Shown one piece after another: positions 42,341 to 50,660 of a DNA stretch of 64,000 nucleotides (within the stretch, counting starts at the first letter, position 1; every line of letters begins with the position of its first letter). Where the stretch lies: the NCBI GenBank assembly GCA_045647865.1, contig JAZRMW010000061.1, positions 1 through 64,000 on the forward strand. The letters are read 5' to 3'. The translations under genes and the position numbers were made by a program. Source of the stretch: Phocaeicola_A sp045647865 (GTDB lineage Bacteria > Bacteroidota > Bacteroidia > Bacteroidales > Bacteroidaceae). The notes below the pieces were generated by a model, which was not told the DNA's origin, made no database searches, and was given only the letters and a program-made list of their open reading frames with translations.

Positions 42341-42530
42341 AAAGACATTAGAAAAAAGAGGCGTTATGTCTTCATCTTGTATGTGAAAAGCCTAGGAAAC
42401 TTTATTCACAAAGTAAACAAGAGATGATGTAATGGTCTCCATGCGTATGCGTGGGGCTGTTATCACCACATCTGTTTACTTAAGGTTTTCCTAGCACCTT
42501 CACATTAGGACGTGGCATACAGTTCCACGC
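42341..42530 (+). ncRNA. structured RNA candidate, 6S-like rod
   Basis: The segment folds into nested arms. AAGACAT/ATGTCTT forms a first hairpin (about 42344-42372). A long rod then pairs ATGTGAA (42381-42387) with TTCACAT (42499-42505), CTAGGAAAC with GTTTTCCTAG (one bulge), and AAGTAAACA (42411-42419) with TGTTTACTT (42473-42481). Its tip is the hairpin CCATGCGTATGCGTGG. A last hairpin CGTGG/CCACG follows. Long rods with internal loops are typical of 6S RNA, but identity is not established; strand is inferred from the downstream gene. It may instead be a leader of the GYF/CD225 gene that starts at 42586. Confidence 0.45.
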
Positions 42531-42585
42531 TTCTTCGTGAAACAAAATGCTGCATTGGGGACTGGTGAGCAAGAAAACGAAAACA

Positions 42586-43053
42586 ATGAATACATATTAT
42601 TACATTGACAAGAATGGTCAACAAGCAGGCCCAATTACAGGTGATTTATTGACACAAAATGGGGTAACGGGATCCACCTCCGTATGGTGCGAAGGAATGA
42701 GCAGTTGGCAAAAAGCATCAGAAGTGTCCGAATTAAAGCATCTCTTTGCATCTATTCCTCCACCACCTCCAGGTAGCAATTCACAAAGCATCCCTCCTGT
42801 AAATCCTACAAGAGAGCAATGTCCTGACACCTACCTTGTATGGGCAATTCTTTCAACTATACTTTGTTGCTGGCCTTTAGGCATTCCAGCCATTGTTCAT
42901 GCTTCGAAAGTAGAAAAGCTTTGGAATCAAGGTGACAAAACTGGTGCAAGAGAAAAATCAGAGCAAGCCAAGATGTGGTGTTTGATAGCTCTTGGAGGTG
43001 GTGTTTTAGCAGGAATTATAGGATTCTTCTTAGCACTCCTTGGTTCATTATAA
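42586..43053 (+). CDS. GYF_2 plus CD225/dispanin membrane protein
   Basis: The start at 42586 begins directly in the GYF_2 domain (residues about 2-55; YYYIDKNGQQAGPIT, VWCEGMSSWQKASEV). A proline-rich linker (PPPPPG) leads to a CD225/dispanin region (about 80-155) with two hydrophobic helices and the typical core WAILSTILCCWPLGIPAIV. These small membrane proteins are common in Bacteroidota; their function is unknown, though CD225 proteins in animals act in membrane fusion control. A simpler paralogue without the GYF domain lies at 43665-43934. Confidence 0.88.
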   Translation: MNTYYYIDKNGQQAGPITGDLLTQNGVTGSTSVWCEGMSSWQKASEVSELKHLFASIPPPPPGSNSQSIPPVNPTREQCPDTYLVWAILSTILCCWPLGIPAIVHASKVEKLWNQGDKTGAREKSEQAKMWCLIALGGGVLAGIIGFFLALLGSL

Positions 43054-43071
43054 CATTTAAATCATTAAAAT

Positions 43072-43629
43072 ATGAATGTGATAATTTTATTGATTTGTTG
43101 CGGCATAGCATTGACTACTTTTTTGATGAGCCAAATTGGATATCCGCTGATAGCCTCAATGTTTGATTATAGCCCTTTTGGATTGTCGCTATTTATAGGT
43201 ATTCCATTGTTTCTTCTTACCAGTATATTAATTCTGTGTTTTTTTAAACGTGGTTTCATCCGTAGATGTATAATTATACCATGCTTATTTTCTGTAGCAT
43301 TGTCCGTACTTGTTTCCTTCCTAAGATTCGGCTGGGAAGAATACAGAGGAGGGTATCTTAAATATGAAGGGAAACTCTACGACGATATGGGATTTTGTGT
43401 GATTTCATCTAAACACGGAATATATTCCAAAGGAATTGATGAATTTGGGAACGAACTGATAATAGGATACGACTCCCAATATCGTGATGGAGAATACTTC
43501 CGTATCAGAGTTGATTGTTTTGATTTGCAAGGAAATTTCATTAAAACAGAAGAAATCAGTTATAAAGTTTCATTTTTAAACGAACTTAAAAATATCTCAG
43601 GTATAACCATATATGAAAATATTGAATAA
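43072..43629 (+). CDS. membrane protein of unknown function
   Basis: The 185-aa product has three hydrophobic helices (about 3-22, 35-58 and 64-83) followed by a soluble C-terminal part (about 90-185) rich in beta strands. I do not recognise the family. It lies 18 bp after the GYF/CD225 gene and 35 bp before the next CD225 gene, so the set is probably one transcript. Base composition is more AT-rich than the core genes. Confidence 0.65.
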   Translation: MNVIILLICCGIALTTFLMSQIGYPLIASMFDYSPFGLSLFIGIPLFLLTSILILCFFKRGFIRRCIIIPCLFSVALSVLVSFLRFGWEEYRGGYLKYEGKLYDDMGFCVISSKHGIYSKGIDEFGNELIIGYDSQYRDGEYFRIRVDCFDLQGNFIKTEEISYKVSFLNELKNISGITIYENIE

Positions 43630-43664
43630 TAGGATATAATACTTATTTTTAATTCTCTATTATT

Positions 43665-43934
43665 ATGGACGAACAAAAAAACGTATGTCCCGACACAAAT
43701 CTTGTATGGGCTATTTTGTGTACTGTAATGTGCTGCCTTCCTCTAGGAATTGTAGCAATTGTAAAATCAACATCAGTAGAAAAACTTTGGCATCAAGGCC
43801 GTTACGAAGAAGCCCAAAAGGCAGCGAATGACGCAAAGAAATTTTCTATATGGGGAGCTGTAGCAGCTGGTATTGGTATTGTACTGTACATACTCTTACT
43901 GATAATTGTTGCAGTTGCAGGAGGAATGTCATAA
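43665..43934 (+). CDS. CD225/dispanin-family small membrane protein
   Basis: The 89-aa protein carries the same core as the 42586 gene (DTNLVWAILCTVMCCLPLGI, then KSTSVEKLWHQGRYEEAQ) and two TMs, without the GYF domain. It ends one base before the DUF2752 gene, showing cotranscription. Confidence 0.85.
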   Translation: MDEQKNVCPDTNLVWAILCTVMCCLPLGIVAIVKSTSVEKLWHQGRYEEAQKAANDAKKFSIWGAVAAGIGIVLYILLLIIVAVAGGMS

Positions 43935-43935
43935 T

Positions 43936-44316
43936 ATGCCCATAAAAGCAATTCGCATAATAATACCGATGGTCGCACTATCCATCGGTATTATTTATTA
44001 TTATGTAATCCCCGAAGATTCAATATGGGTTCCTAAATGTCCGTGGTGGCTGCTCACTAATACATATTGCCCTTCATGTGGAATCCAACGCTTCCTACAT
44101 GCCTTTCTGACTGGCCGGATATTGGAAGCCTTGCGCATAAATCCTTTTCTCTTGATTTCCGTTCCTTATGCCATTTTAGCAGTCATTGGAAAATGGTATA
44201 ACATCAATGGTGTGTTTTGTCGCATGAACAAAATTCTATATAGTCGAAAAGTATTGATTGCATACGTGATATTATTTTTCAGTTGGTGGGCGATTCGGAT
44301 CATATTCGACATATAA
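43936..44316 (+). CDS. DUF2752 membrane protein
   Basis: The start at 43936 is one base after the previous stop. The 126-aa protein has the DUF2752 signature CPSCGIQRFLHAFLTGRI near residue 43 and three TMs. The CxxCG motif could bind metal or heme, but the function is unknown. DUF2752 genes frequently travel with CD225/TM2-type small membrane proteins in Bacteroidota, as here. Confidence 0.88.
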   Translation: MPIKAIRIIIPMVALSIGIIYYYVIPEDSIWVPKCPWWLLTNTYCPSCGIQRFLHAFLTGRILEALRINPFLLISVPYAILAVIGKWYNINGVFCRMNKILYSRKVLIAYVILFFSWWAIRIIFDI

Positions 44317-44575
44317 TATGTGCTACACCAACGATGTCATATACAGCGGTAAAAACTATATTCCCTCTTCTTCCTTTACGTCACCAGTATGTATCACATA
44401 AGGGGTTGAAAGGAAATTATGGTACTTGCTTCCATTCCAGCAACCTATCGTATATCTTTCGCTTCATATTCGCACCAAATCGAAATTATCAAACAGGCGT
44501 ATTCTACACCAAATCGAGATTATTGGTAAATATTTCGGTTCTTTTTATGGATATTATCATGCTTGAATGCAATAA

Positions 44576-45634
44576 TCAAGCACTGGATTTCGTCGTACCA
44601 CTCTCCAAAATACTTACAATTGAGAAGAGTGTAAAGCAAATTGCACCCAAGCCGGCAAGTACACGAGCAGGCACAAAATAAGCATCGTGAGTTTCTGATA
44701 TTTCAAAGAGGAAAGCTGAAAGAAACAAGCAGAAAAAGGCCGTAAAAATAGGCACAAGCGGTATCCTGTTTGCCAAAGCAAATGTTCTTCGCCATGTGAC
44801 GGCCAATAGAATAACTTTACTCGAAATGCTATAACACACCATACCTAACCCCATCAAAATGTATCCTATCACGGCATGAGAGGCTATGGGGGCCGTAAGA
44901 ACTACGTATAATCCATCCAGAAAACTGATACTTCCCATCAACAATACAAGCAAAGGCCATAGTTTACTCTCTATCCCCTCGCGATAGACATTACCTATCT
45001 GACGCACGATGGTAGTTATAAGCGCCACCAAACTGGTGCAAATGCAGGAGAGCCCCAAAAGGACATGTCCCGCTATATAACAAGGCGGATAAGCCTCTAC
45101 GCGGCTCAACAACACGAAAGTCCACCCCCACCCTATTAGCGCCATCAACAAACCAACACCGATAAGCAGAGCAGATTGTTTGCGGGTAAAGCACCCCTGC
45201 GACGGCACATGGCCAGTCTTCGACGCATTGACAGGAATGAACGTAAAACGTGTAGAGGCCGTAGCCGTAGTGGAGATACAGACCACAATGAAACTGACAC
45301 CACACACTACATGCCCTGCCACAAAATGTTCTACCGTTGCCGCATCAGCCATATATCCCCAACCTGCCGCAAAGGTGAAGATAGCCGCCGCATAACCCAA
45401 TATCGGCAAGGCGTAACGAGCGGTACGGTTATAGGTGTGTATAAGTTGGCGAATTATGGTTGCGGCCGTAGAGAAGAGAGCCACACATATCATCCCCAAT
45501 GACAATAACACTGGCCCTGCTACCCATCGGGCATCGTTTTCACTCTCATACAAGACAAATGCTCCATATCCAACACAGAAAAGAGCCATGGCCAAGGGTA
45601 TGGCTCGAAAAAGAATACTAATCCCGTAGTTCAT
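44576..45634 (-). CDS. yhiM: YhiM-like DUF2776 inner-membrane protein
   Basis: The 352-aa protein has about ten TMs arranged as three internal repeats, each containing a VAGHV/AGHVLLGL-like motif (FVAGHVVCGVSFI, YIAGHVLLGLSCI, VPARVLAGLGAICFTLFSIVSILE). This matches E. coli YhiM across the whole length; YhiM has been linked to acid and other stress resistance. Its spread outside the enterobacteria is patchy, so acquisition by transfer is possible. It stands alone between the DUF2752 cluster and the GLPGLI module. Confidence 0.85.
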   Translation of the reverse strand: MNYGISILFRAIPLAMALFCVGYGAFVLYESENDARWVAGPVLLSLGMICVALFSTAATIIRQLIHTYNRTARYALPILGYAAAIFTFAAGWGYMADAATVEHFVAGHVVCGVSFIVVCISTTATASTRFTFIPVNASKTGHVPSQGCFTRKQSALLIGVGLLMALIGWGWTFVLLSRVEAYPPCYIAGHVLLGLSCICTSLVALITTIVRQIGNVYREGIESKLWPLLVLLMGSISFLDGLYVVLTAPIASHAVIGYILMGLGMVCYSISSKVILLAVTWRRTFALANRIPLVPIFTAFFCLFLSAFLFEISETHDAYFVPARVLAGLGAICFTLFSIVSILESGTTKSSA

Positions 45635-45855
45635 ATAATATAAAAGGGCTTATACGTTTTCATTTTATAACACCACCGCTATTGAAATGTTCCAACGTTT
45701 TTTGTGTGTCTGAAAAATATTTTTTCCCTACCTGAGAAATAAAATTCTTAGGTAATGAAAGGTAGCAGCCCTCCCTTGTTTCAATCAACAGATTATCAAC
45801 GATATATCCACCATGGAATAATTTCAGAATTTCCCGCCGAAGCATCCCGAATTAT

Positions 45856-45974
45856 CGCTTAAGCGGAAATTCAGTATCGCTTAAGCGGAAATGTAGTCAC
45901 GCTTAAGCGGAACTGAACTAACGCTTAAGCGATTTTGAATTGCGCTTATGCGTGGCTCCGTAACGCTTCAGGCG
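45856..45974. repeat. array of six CGCTTAAGCG-type palindromes at 21-22-bp spacing
   Basis: Perfect CGCTTAAGCG copies start at 45856, 45878, 45900 and 45922. A one-base variant CGCTTATGCG is at 45943 and CGCTTCAGGCG at 45964. Spacings are 22, 22, 22, 21 and 21 bp. The linker bases are unrelated. The array lies in a 393-bp gap between the YhiM-like start and a GLPGLI-gene stop. The rest of the gap (45635-45855) shows nothing I can assign. Confidence 0.93.
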
Positions 45975-46027
45975 CCTATATGATTTGTCCACATTTATAA
46001 ATGTGATTAACATGCTTTATGCTTGCT

Positions 46028-46912
46028 TCACTTCTTCTCCAACGGTTGATAGACGTGAGCCTTTTGCAGCATGGGGAGATTGTTGGCGAGGATGTAACCA
46101 CCACCGTTATCATTTGTAACGACGGTCAATTGTTCGATATAAGGACGAAAGTCGTTAAAGTCACTGCTTAGCCCTGCGATGTGGTGCATAGGGTACTTCG
46201 GGTAGAACTTACTGCCAAAAACTTCGTTGCGATACTTCACCAACTTGTTATACTTCATGCGTTCTATCTTGATGCTTGGGGTATAGGTGATGGCAGTTGC
46301 TTCACGACGTAGTTCTGCGAGGATAAATGTGTGGGCATCGGCTGTAGCCTTCACGATAAGGCCCGGCAATCCACGCAAGCGCCACGGCCCGACTGACGAG
46401 GGGACCTCCTCGGTGTACCACGCAGTCCATCGTACACCGCGGTGCGTGGCCTCGGCCCGTTGGCAGAGGTATCCGCTGATACGGAGGGTGTCAGTGGTGA
46501 GATTCCATTTCCATTGTGGAGTCGATTCGTATCCTTCAAACTGATGGGGAAAAATCACATCGCGCACAGTAGTCTCCCCTTCGGGATAGTTTGTCCACAC
46601 GGTAGGCATGTGTGTCAGAGCCTCCTTGTGTCCGGTAGCGATGAGATTTTTCCATTCATCTTTCGGCATCTCCCTGGTATTCTCTGCCTCTGTCAGATAG
46701 CAGCTCATGGGCATGGACTTCGTTACCCGTTGTCCAACCTGCACCACCACCTGTATGGAGTCGCATACAGCAGTCCCTTCGTCATCCAGCGTATTGACGG
46801 TGTAGTCATACACCACGGCAAACTGTGCCGTATCAATTGAGTCTTTCGTCTGTGCCTGCACTGACACCGTCAGGGCGAGGGCGAGGGCTAATGATAAGAA
46901 AATCTTTTTCAT
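46028..46912 (-). CDS. GLPGLI family protein
   Basis: The 294-aa protein has a signal peptide (ending SVQAQ, about residue 20) and the family-defining segment WRLRGLPGLIVKATAD at about 180. GLPGLI proteins are exported Bacteroidota proteins of unknown role, usually next to a TonB-dependent-receptor-like barrel, as here. It follows the next GLPGLI gene with a 9-bp gap, so the two are cotranscribed. Confidence 0.9.
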   Translation of the reverse strand: MKKIFLSLALALALTVSVQAQTKDSIDTAQFAVVYDYTVNTLDDEGTAVCDSIQVVVQVGQRVTKSMPMSCYLTEAENTREMPKDEWKNLIATGHKEALTHMPTVWTNYPEGETTVRDVIFPHQFEGYESTPQWKWNLTTDTLRISGYLCQRAEATHRGVRWTAWYTEEVPSSVGPWRLRGLPGLIVKATADAHTFILAELRREATAITYTPSIKIERMKYNKLVKYRNEVFGSKFYPKYPMHHIAGLSSDFNDFRPYIEQLTVVTNDNGGGYILANNLPMLQKAHVYQPLEKK

Positions 46913-46921
46913 AGATAATGA

Positions 46922-47806
46922 TTATTTCAATTCTAATGGTTGATAGGCATGTGCTTCAGATAGGATTATAACTCCTGCAACGCTGGTAATCTGTTGGTCG
47001 GAGATACGACTGTTGCGATATTCTTTATATCCGAATGCTTCCATTGCGTCTGGAGCGTAATATGCGGGGTCTTGCACATAACGTGAATTACCAAGTGTCC
47101 TCTTCTTGTATTCCAGAAATTTCTCAGCTGTCATCTTGTGGTAATCCACTCGTTGCTTCACAAAATTCATCCCGTTCTCTGGTACTATCCAAGTGACGTA
47201 TTCTGTGAATATTAGGGGCTGTTCTTCATTGAGCAAGCCACAGAGGGTGAAGGTGTGTATGCCATCCTTATCTTGTACTTTGGTAATCATGCCTGGCAGT
47301 CCACCTAATTTCCATGGTCCGATGCTTGTCGGAACTTCTTCTGTATAATGGGCTTGCCACACTTTTCCTCGAAAACGGGTCTCGGCCGTATGGCAGAAAT
47401 ATCCGAAGATTGAATCTTGCTGTTCGCCCAAGTGCCATTTAGGGGATTTCAGAGTCTCATCCGTCTGGTAGCGGTTAGGATAGAGTTCTTCCTGTACGGT
47501 GATGCGACCTGTGGGATAATTTATAAAGACATCGCCCATGTGCATCTGTGCAGCTTTATAAATGTGATAGTTGTCGTAACTCTTCTTTGTCTGCTTATTG
47601 TAGGAATAATAGGGGAAACTTTTGGTGACTCCATTTGCTGACTGTACGGCTATCAGCATCGAGTCGGTCACAGGCTCTCCTGCAGCATTGGTTGTATTAC
47701 ACTCGTAGAGGTAAATGGCGGTAAACTTCGACACGCCCAAAGTGTCGTTCTGTGCCTGCACCGACACCGTCAGTGCGAGGGCGAGGATTGTTAGCATTTT
47801 CTTCAT
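46922..47806 (-). CDS. GLPGLI family protein
   Basis: A 294-aa paralogue of the 46028-46912 product, with signal peptide (LTVSVQAQ) and KLGGLPGMITKVQDKD as the family motif. It lies 17 bp after the outer-membrane barrel gene and shares its operon. Confidence 0.9.
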   Translation of the reverse strand: MKKMLTILALALTVSVQAQNDTLGVSKFTAIYLYECNTTNAAGEPVTDSMLIAVQSANGVTKSFPYYSYNKQTKKSYDNYHIYKAAQMHMGDVFINYPTGRITVQEELYPNRYQTDETLKSPKWHLGEQQDSIFGYFCHTAETRFRGKVWQAHYTEEVPTSIGPWKLGGLPGMITKVQDKDGIHTFTLCGLLNEEQPLIFTEYVTWIVPENGMNFVKQRVDYHKMTAEKFLEYKKRTLGNSRYVQDPAYYAPDAMEAFGYKEYRNSRISDQQITSVAGVIILSEAHAYQPLELK

Positions 47807-47823
47807 AGTTTTTTTTTATTGTT

Positions 47824-50424
47824 TTACAATGAGAATGTCAGTTTCAGCAATGCGGCGCGGCCACACAGGCTGTAGTCGTAGCTGTAGGTGTTGATGCCGT
47901 CGAAGAGGGTGTAGGCATACGACCGTTGGTTGAACAGGTTGTCCAACTCCAATCGGAGGACAGCCCGCTTGAACTTGTACTGCGCCGAAGCATTGAAGAG
48001 TGACATGTGCTTGTAGCGGTCGGAAGTCAGTTGTCGGCGCACATAGTCGTAACTGGCCGAGAGGTCGAGTTGGGGAACAGGGAAGAGATGCACACCACCA
48101 TTGTGGCTGAGCGAAGTGGTGGTGTTGCGGGTGTCGCCATACGCCGAGCGCGACCATCCGTAGTTAATGTGGTAGCTCAACTCCAGCCATTGGAGAGGTG
48201 TGACGGAGAGGTTTCCCTGCAAACTGTAGCTCCGGTTGTCGGTGGCAATGACTTCGCTCCCCACCGCCTGTTCACTATCGCTGAACGAGTAGCTTCCCTG
48301 AATACCGAACTTGGCAAAGAGGGCAGGGATGCTCTTTGTGCTGGAGAGGTTGAACGATGTGCGCCGTGTGTAGGTGTCGCGCAGGAGCGATTGTGTGCTG
48401 ACATCCACTCCGTCAATGGATTGCGAATGTAGCGTGTTGCGCTTGCCCTCGCTGTGGTTGGCACCGATGCCGAATGTGAAATAGCTGAACGGCACCTGCC
48501 ATTTCCAGTCGATGGACGAGTTCCAGTTGCGCGATTCGCCGATGATGCCCGAAGCCGCCCGTGTGGTGCGGTAGTCGGTCTGCATAGGGGCCGTCAGCAG
48601 GTCGAGCATATCACCCGTCCCGTGGCTCAATCCCGTCGATGCCGACAACTTGCTGTTGGCCGAGAAGGTATAGCTGAGGCTGAGGTTCGGATTGAGGTAG
48701 AGTTTCGTCAGCCCGGTCTCGCCGTAGTCCAACATGCGCAACGACACGGGAACAGCTATCCCTGCATAAAAGCGGCGATTGCTGCTCTGCCATTCGAAGC
48801 CCGGGTTGAACGAGGGGATGAGTGTCCACCCGTCCAAGCGGTTACGGTCATCATCGGGTGTGCGTACCGTCTCCACAAAGTGGTAGTCGGCTTGCAGGCT
48901 GACGGGCAGATTCAGCGTGAACTTCTTGCCCAAACGGATGTCGAACGAGGTACTGTGGCGTGTGGTGAGCGAAGTGGATTGTGCCGTCTGTCCGTAGCTC
49001 TCCCCCCGATTGCCGAACGACAGGCGCAAGGTGGGCGTGCGCTGGAAGTTGATGTCCGAGTTGAGCGAATAGCGGTGTCGGCCTGTGTTGCGCGACAGGT
49101 TGAGCCGGTTGCCGGCCTCTATGGATGTGGCCCGCCGGCGTTGGGTGGCCATGTGGCTGTTGTAGATCATATCCCCTTCGTCCCGCTCAAACTTGGCTTT
49201 CAAGGTAAAGGTCTCGTTCGTGTAGCGGTGACGCTCGTTCTCCAGATAGTTGACGGAGAATCGGGGTAAATGCTGTGTGGCCAAGGGAGAAGTCTGTTCA
49301 CTCACGGTGACGTACTCTCCGTTCTCTGACAGATAGGTGCTTCCGGTGCTCCTGTCACTCGTCGCTTGGCGATAGGTATAGTCGGCATTCACGCGCATGG
49401 TCCGGGTGCTGTCCATCTTCAGTATGGCATTGAGTGTACCCATGCCGTTGCGCTTGTATTCCGATTCGCCCTGTGGCGCACCGCCGCCACCAAAACCGCC
49501 GAACAGCGAAGTGGCATGGGTGGAGAAACCACCTCCACCGAAATGGTAGGTCATGTCACCCGCTCCGTAATCCTTGTAGTTGCCAGCCTTGGCCGAACAG
49601 ATGGTCTGGAACTTGTCGGTGAACATCATGCCGGTCAAACCCAGCAAGCCGAGCCATTCGTCCTTTCCTTCCTGCATCCATCCAGCTCCCGCCTCTTCCT
49701 GTCCGAAGGGTTTGAACTTCGCCTTCTTGGCCAGTCTGATGTTCAGTGCCACAGCATCACTGGGCTTGTCTTCGTCCATCTTGCGGGCATGATAGTTGCG
49801 CACCACCTCCACTTTGGCCACCATGTCGGCTCCCATGTTGCGGGTGGCCAGATTATATTTGCCTCCCAACATGTCCAGTCCCTCGATGTTGAAGGCCGAG
49901 ATGCCTTTGCCCATATAGGAGATGGCGCCGCTCTTGGCCACCTCCACACCGGGCAGGCGTTTCAGTCCGTCCTCCAATGTCACGTCGCCTTTACCCAAGA
50001 ACGAAGCGAGGTTGTAGCTCAACGTGTCGCCCTTCAGCAACAGGGGATTGGCCCGCACCTTCACCTCCTTTAGGCTGATACTCTTCTGCACCAACACCAT
50101 ATCCTTAACCAACTTTTTCCGGCCATCCAGCTTCAGCACCACCTCTTCGGCTTCGTAACTGATGTGGGCAAAGGAGAGGACGGAACCCTCCTTCAGTTCC
50201 TCCACGCGGAGTGAATAGTTTCCCTTCGTGTCGGTGGTCCCAAAGGCAAGGATGCGCCCTTTCAAGGTCAGTTTCACAATGACATCGCTCACGGGAACCA
50301 GTCCCCCGCCCGAGGCGGAGGAGAGTGCCGTCACCTGTCCGGTCACATTGAACATTTCCTGGTTTTGCGCTGATACACTGATGGCAAATGTCAACAATAA
50401 CAGAATGTATAGCAGTCGTTTCAT
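47824..50424 (-). CDS. TonB-dependent-receptor-like outer-membrane beta-barrel protein
   Basis: The start at 50424 begins the signal peptide (KRLLYILLLLTFAISVSAQ); an ATG 15 codons upstream has no signal. The 866-aa protein has a carboxypeptidase-regulatory-like domain (about 20-105; FNVTGQVTALSS), a plug-like domain (about 120-215; LPGVEVAKSGAISYMGKGIS) and a long barrel. No SusD partner is adjacent. With two GLPGLI proteins it forms a recurrent Bacteroidota module, and the upstream M56-TonB and BlaI genes suggest it is under their control. Confidence 0.88.
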   Translation of the reverse strand: MKRLLYILLLLTFAISVSAQNQEMFNVTGQVTALSSASGGGLVPVSDVIVKLTLKGRILAFGTTDTKGNYSLRVEELKEGSVLSFAHISYEAEEVVLKLDGRKKLVKDMVLVQKSISLKEVKVRANPLLLKGDTLSYNLASFLGKGDVTLEDGLKRLPGVEVAKSGAISYMGKGISAFNIEGLDMLGGKYNLATRNMGADMVAKVEVVRNYHARKMDEDKPSDAVALNIRLAKKAKFKPFGQEEAGAGWMQEGKDEWLGLLGLTGMMFTDKFQTICSAKAGNYKDYGAGDMTYHFGGGGFSTHATSLFGGFGGGGAPQGESEYKRNGMGTLNAILKMDSTRTMRVNADYTYRQATSDRSTGSTYLSENGEYVTVSEQTSPLATQHLPRFSVNYLENERHRYTNETFTLKAKFERDEGDMIYNSHMATQRRRATSIEAGNRLNLSRNTGRHRYSLNSDINFQRTPTLRLSFGNRGESYGQTAQSTSLTTRHSTSFDIRLGKKFTLNLPVSLQADYHFVETVRTPDDDRNRLDGWTLIPSFNPGFEWQSSNRRFYAGIAVPVSLRMLDYGETGLTKLYLNPNLSLSYTFSANSKLSASTGLSHGTGDMLDLLTAPMQTDYRTTRAASGIIGESRNWNSSIDWKWQVPFSYFTFGIGANHSEGKRNTLHSQSIDGVDVSTQSLLRDTYTRRTSFNLSSTKSIPALFAKFGIQGSYSFSDSEQAVGSEVIATDNRSYSLQGNLSVTPLQWLELSYHINYGWSRSAYGDTRNTTTSLSHNGGVHLFPVPQLDLSASYDYVRRQLTSDRYKHMSLFNASAQYKFKRAVLRLELDNLFNQRSYAYTLFDGINTYSYDYSLCGRAALLKLTFSL

Positions 50425-50509
50425 ATCTATTTCTTTCTCTGTTTTATGGGTATAACAAGGGCTGTACAAGCCTTTTCGGGACTTGCATTCGCTTGTTTTT
50501 AGTCAGTAA

Positions 50510-50660
50510 ATGGCTCAACTTTCGCGAGTAGAGGAGTTGGAGTGCAGGAGTTACAGGAGTTCAGACGATAGTTTCGACTATACTTTGCATGGTGTTCAAT
50601 ACTATTGTCTGCACTCCTGAGCGAAGCGTCACTCCTACACTCCTGAACTCCTAAATCTAT
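50510..50660. repeat. long inverted-repeat element built of AGGAGT words
   Basis: The left part repeats GGAGT-type words (AGGAGTTGGAGTGCAGGAG) and the right part their complements (ACTCCTACACTCCTGAACTC). An inner arm pairs CAGACGATAGT with ACTATTGTCTG. The element sits in the 233-bp gap between the barrel and M56 genes and could end or attenuate the M56-BlaI transcript. Confidence 0.65.

Noticed and set aside
44283..44681. 132-codon open frame on the plus strand
   Set aside because: It overlaps the end of DUF2752 and the YhiM-like gene, has no domain and no promoter or coding-like composition.
45660..45845. 61-codon open frame on the minus strand
   Set aside because: Possible gene remnant, but there is no promoter, family match or conservation evidence.
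45856..45974. CRISPR array
   Set aside because: The repeats are only 10 bp palindromes with 11-12 bp linkers; there are no 25-35 bp repeats, no spacers of normal length and no cas genes.
48454..49269. 271-codon open frame on the plus strand
   Set aside because: Antisense to the outer-membrane barrel gene; composition is low-complexity and no family is recognisable.
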